DNA of 64,000 bases, from NCBI RefSeq assembly GCF_030272615.1, contig NC_081405.1, positions 22,050,047-22,114,046 on the forward strand. Direction: 5' to 3'. This DNA comes from Cryptomeria japonica. Lineage: Eukaryota; Streptophyta; Pinopsida; Cupressales; Cupressaceae. Made by a program: the position numbers and the translations under genes. The notes under the pieces are model-generated. The model saw only the letters and a program-made list of their open reading frames with translations, was not told the DNA's origin and did not search any database. Position 1 is the stretch's first letter, and the number at the start of each line of letters is the position of its first letter. Below, in pieces: positions 1 to 9,213 of this stretch.

Positions 1-153
1 ATGATGCCATATATCCTTGTAAATAGACATATATATTTGATTATAATATTTTTAATGGATCGAGAGTGCATGTGCATTCTCCATTCTCCATCTTTCTTTG
101 GTGCTAGTACTATAGGTAGCACACATGAAATCAAACTCTCTTGAATCAATCAT
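1..153 (-). pseudogene. Ty3/gypsy reverse transcriptase fragment (element H)
   Basis: Read on the minus strand this stretch encodes a typical gypsy RT fingers segment, with LAPKKDGEWRM followed by a degenerate S-R-x-I-x-x-I-x-I-K-Y. It is the downstream continuation of the protease-linker at 6,766-7,770: removing element N1 (154-6,760) and one copy of its ATCAT duplication restores the frame. The segment carries substitutions in conserved positions and runs off the left edge, so only a short part is visible. It belongs to the oldest layer of the stack and is non-functional. Confidence 0.75.
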
Positions 154-933
154 TGTTAGGATTCCCAAAGATATTGAGAGGGGGGGTGAATCAGTATCTG
201 ACCGGTTAGTAAATTTTCTGAACTTATTATATGAAAAGCATTCCAAAACTGTGTACCAGTAAACCAAAATTAATGCAGCAAATAAGAGCAATAAGAACAA
301 CATGAAAAGCACACCATAACACAATATTTTAATGAGGAAACCCGATGTGGGAAAAATCTTGGTAGGATTTGTGACCCACAATATTCGCTTATTGGCCAAT
401 AAGAGAATATTACTATTACAATAGGGGCTTGCACATGTAGGAAGGCCAACTGCCCAAAGCTCACTACTTACATACAAAAGGAGAAGTCTCACTGACTTAC
501 AAAAGTGGATTGTGAAAATCCAATGTCATGTATTGCTACAAAAGGGCATCTGCTATGCCAGATCCAGTACTGGTTTAAGCTATGTAATAATCATAAACCC
601 TTATCCAAAGTATGCCTTACAATTTGCACATTAGGTCTACAAATAATCTAACCACATCCATACCTAAATGATCTACAAGATCTCATACTTATATGAGTCT
701 TATTACAATGTCGGCTTACAAAAAGATTTTACAGTTAAATACAAAATATAATTAAACAAAATTCATGTCGGCCATGGTGTCGGTAATCAATCTTTTTGGT
801 GCCAGTGAACTATATGTCGGTGTAGAGTCTGCTAGTGTCGGTGCCTGCTGGTATCATATGATTGTAAGGTTTCCATCAATGAAAATACCTTCAATCACCT
901 ATGATATATCATTGGAGTGTGCATTTTCCAACA
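154..933 (-). repeat. 3' LTR of N1
   Basis: It aligns over its whole length with 5974-6760 with scattered substitutions and small indels. In plus view it begins TGTTAGGATTCCC and ends TTTTCCAACA. Near its U5 end it has the motif GGGGGGGTGAATCAG, the reverse complement of the pyrimidine-rich motif at the end of the copia LTRs in this window. Confidence 0.95.
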
Positions 934-946
934 ATCTCCCCCTTTG
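934..946 (-). other. Polypurine tract of N1
   Basis: Directly next to the 3' LTR, the minus strand reads CCAAAGGGGGAGAT followed by TGTTGG. The same 20-base junction, CCAAAGGGGGAGATTGTTGG, occurs at the 3' LTR starts of copia B and copia C. Further C-rich tracts at about 1051-1058 and 1103-1115 look like additional polypurine tracts. Confidence 0.85.
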
Positions 947-1339
947 GCATTAATGGCAACACTCATGAGAAAAATCCAATGTGTCCAAAAAAATGTTATC
1001 CAAAAGAATCTGCCAAAATGTCTTATCAAAACTGTGTTATCAAAATGTATGCTCCCCCTGATCTGATGATGTCCCTGCTAATCATTTTTCTCATCTCCAC
1101 TACTCCCCCTTTGGCATCAATGACAAAGGTTGTCATTCACTACCAATGGAGTGTGGTTCCTACCTAGATCCTTGTAACTAGTGGGTTACAATCTGATAGA
1201 TGTTCGTCAATGCAAAATTTTGATTGTCACTGAACCTTTCGCTATCCTTTAATGTTGCTTATGTTCTCTAAATTGTATCGGTGAGCAGGTGCATTTTCTC
1301 TTCTGGTGTCTTAAGTCATGGAACCAGAGCCTAAGAAAT

Positions 1340-2059
1340 TTATTTTCTCAAAGAAATGAGGTAATCCAGTTTAGGGCCTAGTTTGCATTTTAAATCCTTT
1401 GCCTTAAACTTTATTTTTTCTTTATCTTTTTCTAACTTTTCAATTTTCTCCTCAAGAACTGCAATATTCTTTTCAACTTCCAAAAATGAATCTGATGTTC
1501 CTATTAAGTTGTCAACAATATTGTTGATGTCTATTTGTGCATTGTTGATCTCTAAATCTATGTCCTCTGTCAAAATATAAGTTTTGCAGGTATCTTTGTA
1601 TAGTTTCTTGAAATCCAAAATTGTTTTTCCTAGTGCCGGTAATAAGGTTTCCATTTGTTCCTTATTCTTCTTCACTGTCTCCTCAAAGAATTTTTCTTTC
1701 TCCTTATTCATTTTCTCTTTGAATGTATCTTCATTTATCAGGTCCAATGTTATTAGGTTGTCGGTTATATACTTAGACAATGTGTCTAATTGGCTCAAAG
1801 AATCTTTATTATCTATGTTACACTTTGGAGCTATCATCTTCAAAATTGGTAAAGTGTCATCTATAGCCTTATAAGCTTGTGCATTACACTCTGTTATTTT
1901 GTTTATTGAATCCAAGAGTACATCTGTTACATTTGTAGGCCTAAATTCAGTCATTGATGTACCAGATGACTGTCCAACTGTTCTCACAATCTGTAGTCCA
2001 CCGGTTGTAGTGATAGCTTTGCTTTCCTCTTTCTCCAGAGGGTCAGTTTGTGTTTGCAT
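1340..2059 (-). pseudogene. N1 ORF2, C-terminal coiled-coil block
   Basis: The last block of N1 ORF2 has 239 codons and ends at TAA. It is rich in Lys, Glu, Asp, Ile and Leu. The final 60 residues (FLEVEKNIAVLEEKIEKLEK and onward) show a clear heptad pattern expected of a coiled coil. It lies in a different frame from the block upstream, so an indel separates them. The preceding residues (about 40-120) form a helical-looking region without recognisable family motifs. No enzyme motif is present. A structural or assembly role is possible but unproven. Confidence 0.6.
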
Positions 2060-2139
2060 TTCACCAAAGGCTTGGGCTTTTTAGATGTAGTCGGTGGTAC
2101 AGTCTGAGTAGGTACCTAAGAAGGAACTTGTTGCTCTAC

Positions 2140-2628
2140 CTATTTCTCTATGTTTTCCTTAGCAAGAGCCTGTTGCTCTGATGGTTTCTCTGTTTGTGCT
2201 TCAGATGATTTCACTGTAGTGTCCACTACCGATTTTTCTTTATTTACCTTTGTGTTGTCTACTATCGGTGACTCAGTTGGTTTTTTAGTTTCAGTAGTTG
2301 TTGGTGCCTCAGTAGATGCAACAGTATGCACATCTGTGGTCTCTTCCTTTCCAGTGTCTGGGGGTTCATTTGATCCTTTAGTTTGTTGTTGTTTCCCAAT
2401 TCCAATCTTTTCAACTCCAACATTTTCTACTGGTGGCTCTGTTGCCACATCTGTCTTCTCAATTGATTCCTTATCCACCACAATATTGACTTCCTGAGTG
2501 TCAATGTTCATTGTGTATAACACCTTAGAATCAGGATTCATATCCTCGTGTGGTGTTTCCATACTCTCAGTTGCCGGTTGTGTGTCAACAGTTTCTACCA
2601 GTGGAGTATCAGAGAGAGGTGGGGGCAA
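2140..2628 (-). pseudogene. N1 ORF2, Thr/Glu/Pro-rich linker block
   Basis: A 162-codon open block of low-complexity sequence rich in Thr, Glu, Pro, Val and Lys (for example TEAPTTTETKKPTESP). It looks like a disordered linker between the N-terminal globular part and the C-terminal coiled coil of ORF2. It shares its frame with the block at 2773-3102, and the gap between them holds a few stop codons. No homologue is recognised. It belongs to one decayed ORF2 rather than being a gene of its own. Confidence 0.55.
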
Positions 2629-2772
2629 TTTATCAGTTATCTTTAAGCTCAGAGGTCCACCTACCTTACCTTTCCCCTTATCCTTCTGGTAGACTTTGAT
2701 AGTCTTTGGTCTCTTAAGTTCTTCCTATTTTTCTTTCTCTACAAAAAATATGTCCCACTTATCTGTTGTTTC

Positions 2773-3102
2773 TTAAGTGGAGCTCACTAGGTGAACTGCA
2801 AGTAGCTTTTCTATTTTGATTTTCTTATCTAACTCCACAATGGCTACCCATCTAGCTTCTAGTCTTCTATACATATCATTGGGTATGTCATCTACAATCT
2901 CCATCAAAAATTTCTTATAAATGTCTAAGTGTAAGATTACACTATTTTCTATGCTCTCCTTTTCATCATTTGATAGTGTGTTATACAACTTGCTGCTATT
3001 TGTCAGTTTGCCATCTTCAGTGATCTCTTCCAAAAGTTTGTCAAAAGTAGGAATAACATGTTTCCTCTTCTTTGGTGTCATCTTTTTAGCTGGGGGCCTC
3101 AC
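2773..3102 (-). pseudogene. N1 ORF2, central basic/helical block
   Basis: A 109-codon open block. It starts in a Lys/Arg/Pro-rich stretch (RPPAKKMTPKKRKHV, resembling a nuclear-localisation signal) and continues into a helical region (IYKKFLMEIVDDIPNDMYRRLEARW). Upstream, between 3103 and 3605, the minus strand stays largely readable in a neighbouring frame with Ser/Pro/Thr- and Lys-rich sequence, broken by several stops. This supports a single original ORF2 running from 4529 to 1340. Confidence 0.55.
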
Positions 3103-3605
3103 TGCCTGTTATTTTTGTCTTATCTTTCTGGGTGTAGGTGAGGGTGTCGGTGAGGGTTTTCTTTTTCTTTCTACCCTTTTGAATACAACCGGTATCTCAC
3201 TATCAGAAGTAGTAGCAACCGGTGAGAGATGTGTCTCCGGTTGTATTCCTTCCAATTCACTCTCCTTAATACCAATCTTATTCAAAACATCTTCCTTTAT
3301 TGTTTTTGCCTGTCTTGAACCTCTCCTAACTATCTACTCAGTTTTCTTAACTCTTTTTTGAGATTGAATGCCACTTTCAATTGTTTCAGCATTGCCAAAT
3401 ACTTTTTCTTTCAGTTCCTTAGGGGCTTCTTAGAGGGATTTTGCATAATTTTAAACTATGTTGTCATCAGCCTCATATCCCATCTTTGTAACCCAAACAG
3501 TCCTAGGGATAATTGTCTCCATCTAGATTTCATCTTTCTTGATCACAAAGCATATCTCTTTTTGATACTTATCAACAATTTCTTGAGATAGCCTTATTCT
3601 TGTCT

Positions 3606-4529
3606 TCATTCTTGCTTCAAAGTTTGAATATATTCATTTATGTTTTTCTCTCTATCATCTCCCATGTTGTTTAGTATGTCTAATAGTTGCTTTCCTACCG
3701 GGATATCAAAACCAAAGTCTTTCCTACCAATACCGGGTACTTCCTTGGTAATGTATAACATTAAGCATACAAACAAGTTACCAAATCTGAAAGTTCCCTT
3801 CTTATCACCTTTGATTTTCTTTAAGTTGTCTATCAGTTCATCTTTAAGCCATTCACATACATCAATTCTTGCATTGTCATTCACCATGTCATATGCACTT
3901 TTAATACATAATCTAGAGACAGAGTTTAGTCTGTTTGCATGTGTAGCCTTATAACCAAGAATCATACTGACAAATCTAACATTGATGTCCTTCACATCAT
4001 TGACTCTTAGGGATCTTTTGTCAAATGTTGCACTGGTTAAGTTCATCATAGTGTTATTTGAAACTTTCTTAGTTCTGTCAGGCCTGCTACCGGTGGAAGG
4101 TAAGCCTGTTACTGTCATAACTGCCTCTTTAGTGATCTTATGGATGGAATCCAACCAGAAGAACTCTCCATGAACTCTTCTCAAGACTATTCTTATCACA
4201 TCTTTAGGAAAATCAGGGATACTAAGAATATCCACAAAGCCTAGGGTTTCCACTATCTTGTGTTCCGCTTTAACATTACCATTTTCATCACAAATTATAG
4301 TCCTATACATGTTTATTATATCTTCAGCTCTTAGTTCCTCAATATGACAATGTATATACATTTTAGGATCCTCTGCATAATCTACTCCCTTAAGTATTTT
4401 TGAAAATGCTCCTAGGGTATCATCTTTCTTCACAATTTTGGGAGTAAGTTTGAACACCGGTCTAGGGCGCTTGATAACTTCAATCACAGTAGATTTTGCA
4501 ATGAATTCAGGTGCAAATGAAGAAGCCAT
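3606..4529 (-). CDS. N1 ORF2, N-terminal globular domain (unknown, 307 aa open)
   Basis: The longest intact part of N1, from ATG at 4529 to a stop at 3606. The sequence is mixed globular rather than low complexity. Notable parts are FFWLDSIHKITKEAVMTVTG (about residues 125-145), a basic patch around RPDRTKKVSNN, and a helix-rich C-terminal half. The pattern of an I-T-x-x-A aromatic/helical element followed by T-G-L-P recalls the plant mobile domain and 'putative plant transposon protein' families found in plant transposons; that is a resemblance from memory, not a search result. No protease, RT, RNase H or integrase residues are present. The ATG is preceded by a 290-base non-coding gap after ORF1 that holds a TATAAA. 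The frame shifts just after 3606. Confidence 0.6.
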   Translation of the reverse strand: MASSFAPEFIAKSTVIEVIKRPRPVFKLTPKIVKKDDTLGAFSKILKGVDYAEDPKMYIHCHIEELRAEDIINMYRTIICDENGNVKAEHKIVETLGFVDILSIPDFPKDVIRIVLRRVHGEFFWLDSIHKITKEAVMTVTGLPSTGSRPDRTKKVSNNTMMNLTSATFDKRSLRVNDVKDINVRFVSMILGYKATHANRLNSVSRLCIKSAYDMVNDNARIDVCEWLKDELIDNLKKIKGDKKGTFRFGNLFVCLMLYITKEVPGIGRKDFGFDIPVGKQLLDILNNMGDDREKNINEYIQTLKQE

Positions 4530-4659
4530 AGTTATAGATACCTCAATCTGCCTTTAGGATGAATTGCTTCACTTTTCGCTGTGGATGCCTTCGCTCGGGA
4601 TTTTTGTGCTCTCTGGAGATTTGAATGCTTGGTGAATGAAAAAGAGCCAAAACACTTGC

Positions 4660-4665
4660 TTTATA
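4660..4665 (-). promoter_or_regulatory. Possible internal TATA box upstream of N1 ORF2
   Basis: On the minus strand TATAAA lies about 130 bases before the ORF2 ATG, in the gap between ORF1 and ORF2. The stretch after it looks like a plant 5' untranslated leader. The motif is short and the region AT-rich, so chance is possible. Confidence 0.25.
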
Positions 4666-4819
4666 ATGTTATTTCTTTCAACTGCCACATTTAATGCCTG
4701 TTGGTTAAGTCAAAAACTTTACTCATCTGCCAGTAAAGAAGTAATCCAACTTCTCACCATCAACCGAGGGTTAATTAGCATGTTTTCAATTTGTTGCCAT
4801 ACCCCCAAAGGATTATTTC

Positions 4820-5902
4820 TCAGTTAGATGAAGAATCTCCTGCCGGTGGAGTGATACTCTGTTCTACTGGTGAAGGAATAACTTCACTAACATTCATGTT
4901 AGACTTTTTAATCCATTGTTTTGAAAATTCTTTCTTTACCTCTTCAACATTTTCTTTCCCTTTCAAACTGGGTCCTTAGTTATTAGTCAGTGATGCCTTA
5001 CTTCTACAGAATTTTGCAATATGTCCAATTTTGTTACAAGCATAACAAGTCACATTGTTTTTCTAAATATCTTTCCCATATACTATGCTGGTATGTGTTC
5101 TGCATTGATTAGATAGATGTCCAAATCTTCCACAAATATAACATCTTACATTCATTCTACAATTTTTTGAATTATGACCAACCTTATTGCATTTAGAACA
5201 TTGACTAGTGGGTGTATTAGTGTTCTGATAATTTCTAGATCTACACTGATTTTCTCTATGACCATACTTGTTACAGTTAAAGCATTTCCCATTGAATTTA
5301 TAAGCATTAGGTTGTCTTATCGGTATGCTATGATCATGATTGTTTGCAGTACCAGAGCTTTCACCAACTTCAAAGCCAAGGCCATTTGTATCTCCATTAG
5401 GTTTTTTATTCTTCAGCATGTCATCAAGTTCTTCTGAACTTTTCTTGAATTTCTCCTTGTGTTGATTTGCAGTAGCCAACTCATTTTCCAAGAAATCTTT
5501 TTGTCTCATGAGTCCAGTTCTATCATTTTGTGTATGCATCAAATCTATCTTTAACATATCATTTTCATGACTGAGTCTTCTAACCAAGTCATCTTCATTC
5601 TTCTTTCTATCTTTGATGTCTTTACTAAATCTCATAGCCATATCTTGCATCTTATTCTTCATTGTACTATTTTCTTGTCTCAGCTTGTTCACAAGGTCAT
5701 TAAGAGTTTCTTTCTCATCATCATCACTCTACATCTTCTCAGAATGTTCTCTTCTTTTGTTCCTAGCAATAGTGAGATTTTTCTAAAGTCCTTGAATGAT
5801 TTCCTATGCAGCCTTCAGATCATCTTCAAGTTTGATATTCTTCACTTTTTCTACATCATAGTCTGCAAGAGATGTTTTAAGTTGCTTCCTCAAGTTCTCC
5901 AT
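4820..5902 (-). pseudogene. N1 ORF1: coiled-coil protein with four CCHC zinc knuckles (gag-like)
   Basis: Reading starts at ATG 5902, about 70 bases after the primer site, and stays in one frame to a TGA at 4820 (361 codons) with five internal stops. At least four of the stops are TAG in positions where CAG is the likely ancestor. The largest open part is 5063-5692. The N-terminal 150 residues form a charged coiled coil. They are followed by a polar linker and three CX2CX4HX4C knuckles (CFNCNKYGHRENQC, CSKCNKVGHNSKNC, CYICGRFGHLSNQC). A fourth knuckle, CYACNKIGHIAKFC, follows the TAG at 5063. This architecture fits an RNA-binding, particle-forming Gag-like protein, though the typical copia gag N-terminal domain is not recognisable. 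Confidence 0.7.
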
Positions 5903-5959
5903 CTCTACCGGTGTTAGAATCTTCCTCAAGCTATTAGGATTTTGAAAATAGAGGACCAA

Positions 5960-5971
5960 GATCTGATACCA
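5960..5971 (-). other. Primer binding site of N1
   Basis: The minus strand reads TGGTATCAGATC two bases after the 5' LTR end. It matches the initiator tRNA-Met 3' end (TGGTATCAGA) used by plant copia elements. Confidence 0.9.
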
Positions 5972-5973
5972 AT

Positions 5974-6760
5974 TGTTAGGATTCCCAAAGATACTGAGAA
6001 GGGGGGTGAATCAGTATCTAACTGGTTAGTAAATTTTTTGAACTTATTATATGAAAAGCATTCCAAAACTGTGTACCAGTAAACCAAAATTAATGCAGCA
6101 AATAAGAGCAATAAGTACAACATGAAAAGCACACTATAACACAATATTTTAACGAGGAAAAATGATGTGGGAAAACCCTCAGTGGGATTTGTGACCCACA
6201 ATATTCACTTACTGGCCAATAAGAGAATATTACTATTACAATAGGGGCCTAGACATGCAGGAAGGCCAACTGCCTAAAGCTCATTGCTTACATACAAAAG
6301 GAGAAGTCTCATTGACTTACAAAAGTGGATTGTGAAAATACAATGTCATGTACTGCTACAAAAGGGCATCTGCTATGCCAGATCCAGTACCAGTTTAAGC
6401 TTTGTAATAATCATAAACCCTTATCCAAAGTTTGCCTTACAATTCACACATTAGGTCTGCAAATAATCTAACCACATCCACACCTAAATGATCTACAAGA
6501 TCTCATACTTATATGAGTCTTATTACAATCCACCATGTCGGATTACAAAAATATTTTACAATTAAATACAAAATATAATTAAACAAAATTCTTGTCGGCC
6601 ATGGTGCCGGTAATCAATCTTTTCGGTGTCGGTGAACTGTATGCCGGTGTAGAGTTTACTGATGCCGGTGCCTATCGGTATCATATGATTGTAAAGTTGC
6701 CATCAATTACAATACCTTCAATCACCTACAATATCTCATTGGAGTGTGCATTTGCCAACA
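5974..6760 (-). repeat. 5' LTR of N1
   Basis: A 787-bp repeat pairing with 154-933, with the same TG/CA ends. In plus view it runs from TGTTAGG to TTGCCAACA and is followed by the ATCAT duplication at 6761-6765. Confidence 0.95.
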
Positions 6761-6765
6761 ATCAT

Positions 6766-7770
6766 TTCTTCAATAACTCTTGAACTTGTGTATTTAACTC
6801 CTCATTCTTTGTAGAAGTCATTCTATGGGTTAACTTATTTGAAAAATTATCTCCTAGTATCATATCCATTTGGTGAATAATCCTCCTCACAAGTGAAAAC
6901 CCCTTAGGTACATTATTTGAAAAAATGTCATGAAACTCTTCTAATAGATCTAATACTTACAATAGTATATCTTCATCTTCTTCTTTATGAACTCTATGTA
7001 TCAATGCCTAACATATATGTTTGTGCTTCATTCCATCAAAAAAAATTCTACCATCAACTAAACAAATTCTTGCACTACTAATTACCTTTTCTTCCACTTT
7101 CTTTCGAGGCTTCAACTTGTGGTGAACTTCATCCTTTGTCAAGGAATAAGTGTTGACATATCCATCACATGGTACCTCATCATGGTAATTCCCACTCTTG
7201 AACTTTACTAAAAATTTCTCATTAGCAAAAGCTTTGTGGTCCTTCTATAATAGTGCAATTTGATATGGATGTGCATGTATCCTTCTCTCCAACTATAATT
7301 TCTCAACCATATCCTTTGAAAAAAGATTATCTAAGCTACCACTATCAATGATAACATTATAAACTTTACCTTTACACTTGCACCTTGTGCAAAATGAAAT
7401 TTTTCTTTGAGATGGAGATTTCTCCTTAGTTAGCAAGACTCTTCTTGTGATAGAAACTTTTCTAAACTACATATTCAAAATCTTTAGATGCATCATCTTT
7501 ATCTATATTTACAACATGTGTATTGTCTTGAAGTCTTCTACTTGTATTTCCTTGATGTTGTGGATTCTCATATGCTCAATGTCCTACACACTAGAAATGG
7601 GTTCCACAAAATCCTCCTCTTCTAGGTCCTCATTCAAACCTTCCTCTTCCTCTTGGGTCACTATTATTCTGCTCACAAAGTTGATAGGAATTATCTCCTT
7701 TCTGGTTGTGAATATTGCTAGCTTCTTCATTCTTCCTTTAGTCTCCACATGGTCTTGTGTTTATCCTTCC
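6766..7770 (-). pseudogene. Ty3/gypsy gag zinc-knuckle, protease and RT-linker remnant (element H)
   Basis: On the minus strand this decayed stretch shows, in order, the end of gag with a damaged knuckle ending G-H-x-A-Y-E-x-P-Q (about 7540-7620), a retropepsin with VIIDSGSLDNLFS (about 7320-7360), and the linker into RT with motifs like YRM-T-x-x-x-NEEL and QELLKK near 6766-6850. It continues in 1-153 across N1. Multiple stops and frame changes show it is dead. It joins 40,830-41,510 across copia A: with A and one CTTCC removed, the gag reading frame runs through the junction. Confidence 0.75.
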
Positions 7771-9157
7771 TGTTGGATGTAAAGGGGATATTGTTGGATG
7801 TTGTTGAGAGTTTGTTGGAATTATGTGTTTTCATTGATGCCAACATATCCTTCTGTGTATTCCAGTGTCGCAGTCAGATTAAATGAGTTAATTTGGTCAG
7901 TGTGTTGTGGATGAGATGATGCGGTTTAATGGGTTTCAAGATAAGTATCTACAGTTAATTCAGCATAATTTTTAGTGGTCCGCGTGATGATTTGATCGAC
8001 TTATGGGATATAGTATTGAGGATATTATTCAGTTGTTCATGTTATTTGATATTTTGGTTTGTGCTTGGAATTGCTCCGGAATTGCTATATCTTTAGTTGT
8101 GGATGTATGGGATGTGTTCTAGACATTATTGTGTATCCTCAATTCGACTAGTTCATGGTTTGGATGTCAACAAGTGAATCTTTCATGTTGACAATCAGAT
8201 TTGATATTGTTCTTAATCTCTAGTGAGATGGTGATGATTCTAGTAATTCAAGTTATTGCGATCGTTATGGTAAAATTCAAGTTGCTTGTGAATATTTCTA
8301 GATCATGTTCTATGCGTATTGGCAGTCTGCATTGATTATTATACGTGTTATTGAATATTTTCCTTGTCTGGTGATGTTCTTCATGTTATGTGACATTCTT
8401 GGTGATTTTAGTGTGCTACAAATGATCAAGACATAATTCTTGGAGGTGTTTCATATTTGTAGTATTGATTTGGGTCCATACTAAGTCTTAGTTGACATTG
8501 TTTTGGTCCACATGTATTATTGTAGCATGTGAGGATATTATTTTGTAATTTGTATTGAGGGTTTGGCCGACCTTGAAATATAGGTTGATGGTTTGTATAA
8601 ATATATAAAATAATCATGTAAGATGTATGTTTGCGAGTGTCTGCATTGTATATGTGAGTGTATGATCGAATTGGATGTGCGAACAATTAATCTGATCTTT
8701 CAAAAGTGTCAAGAAGAGAAGTATTATAGATCAATGCGCTTAACCGGAACTATACTCAAGCATTTTGAGATGCTATTTTCATAGTTCATATGATCTTGAT
8801 TGTAGTCTGAATGTCTTTGTAAGTCAGTGAGCCTTCCCTTAAGGTTGTATCCTTTCTGGGTTTCTTATTTTGAGCAATGAGCTCTAGGTAGTGTGCCTGA
8901 ATGCATGTGCATTCCCATTGTAATATTCACATTTACTCCTAATAGGGTATTATCTCATTGTGGATAGGTTCCCATTGTGGTTTTTCCCTTAATCGGATTT
9001 TCCACATAAAAAATCTTTGTGTTATGTGTGTTATTGATGTGGTGTTGTTTCATACTTTAATTGTTAATTATCAAATCTATTTTGTGGCTTAAGTTACAGT
9101 AAGTTTTGGTGCAAATTGATTCACCCCCCCTCTCAGTTTGCTGCATTGTTGCCAAAA
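7771..9157 (+). repeat. 5' LTR of copia A
   Basis: A 1387-bp LTR beginning TGTTGGATGTAAAGG and ending GTTGCCAAAA, where the 3' copy has CCAACA. It contains TATAAA at 8596-8601 and the U5 motif GATTCACCCCCCCTCTCAG near its end. Its first 22 bases contain what looks like a purine tract followed by a second TGTTGGATG. Confidence 0.92.
8596..8601 (+). promoter_or_regulatory. TATA box in copia A LTR
   Basis: TATAAA occurs within GTATAAATATATAAA, about 560 bp before the LTR end, and is conserved at the matching place in the 3' LTR (about 40246). This is a typical position for the U3 promoter. Confidence 0.55.
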
Positions 9158-9159
9158 AT

Positions 9160-9171
9160 TGGTATCAGAGC
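9160..9171 (+). other. Primer binding site of copia A
   Basis: TGGTATCAGAGC lies two bases after the LTR end. It is complementary to the 3' end of initiator tRNA-Met. Confidence 0.9.
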
Positions 9172-9213
9172 TAGATCCTTCAAAAAAAACTTGATCACTT
9201 CATGAGATCTGGG

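Larger units (their letters stand above)
154..6760 (-). mobile_element. Non-autonomous LTR retrotransposon N1, complete, minus strand
   Basis: A complete LTR element of 6.6 kb. Its two LTRs are 780 and 787 bp and are bounded by TG and CA. A perfect 5-bp duplication ATCAT flanks it at 149-153 and 6761-6765. On the minus strand the order is 5' LTR, initiator-Met primer site, ORF1 (coiled coil and CCHC knuckles), ORF2 (about 1,060 codons, unknown), polypurine tract, 3' LTR. No protease, integrase, RT or RNase H motif is seen in any frame, so it must have relied on another element's enzymes. It inserted into the RT gene of the old gypsy element H. Confidence 0.93.

Noticed and set aside
765-1167. 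Plus-strand ORFs at the left
   Set aside because: They cross the N1 LTR and polypurine region on the wrong strand and show no protein family.
9160-9171. tRNA gene at the TGGTATCAGAGC sites
   Set aside because: These match only the tRNA 3' end, next to LTRs; no cloverleaf surrounds them.
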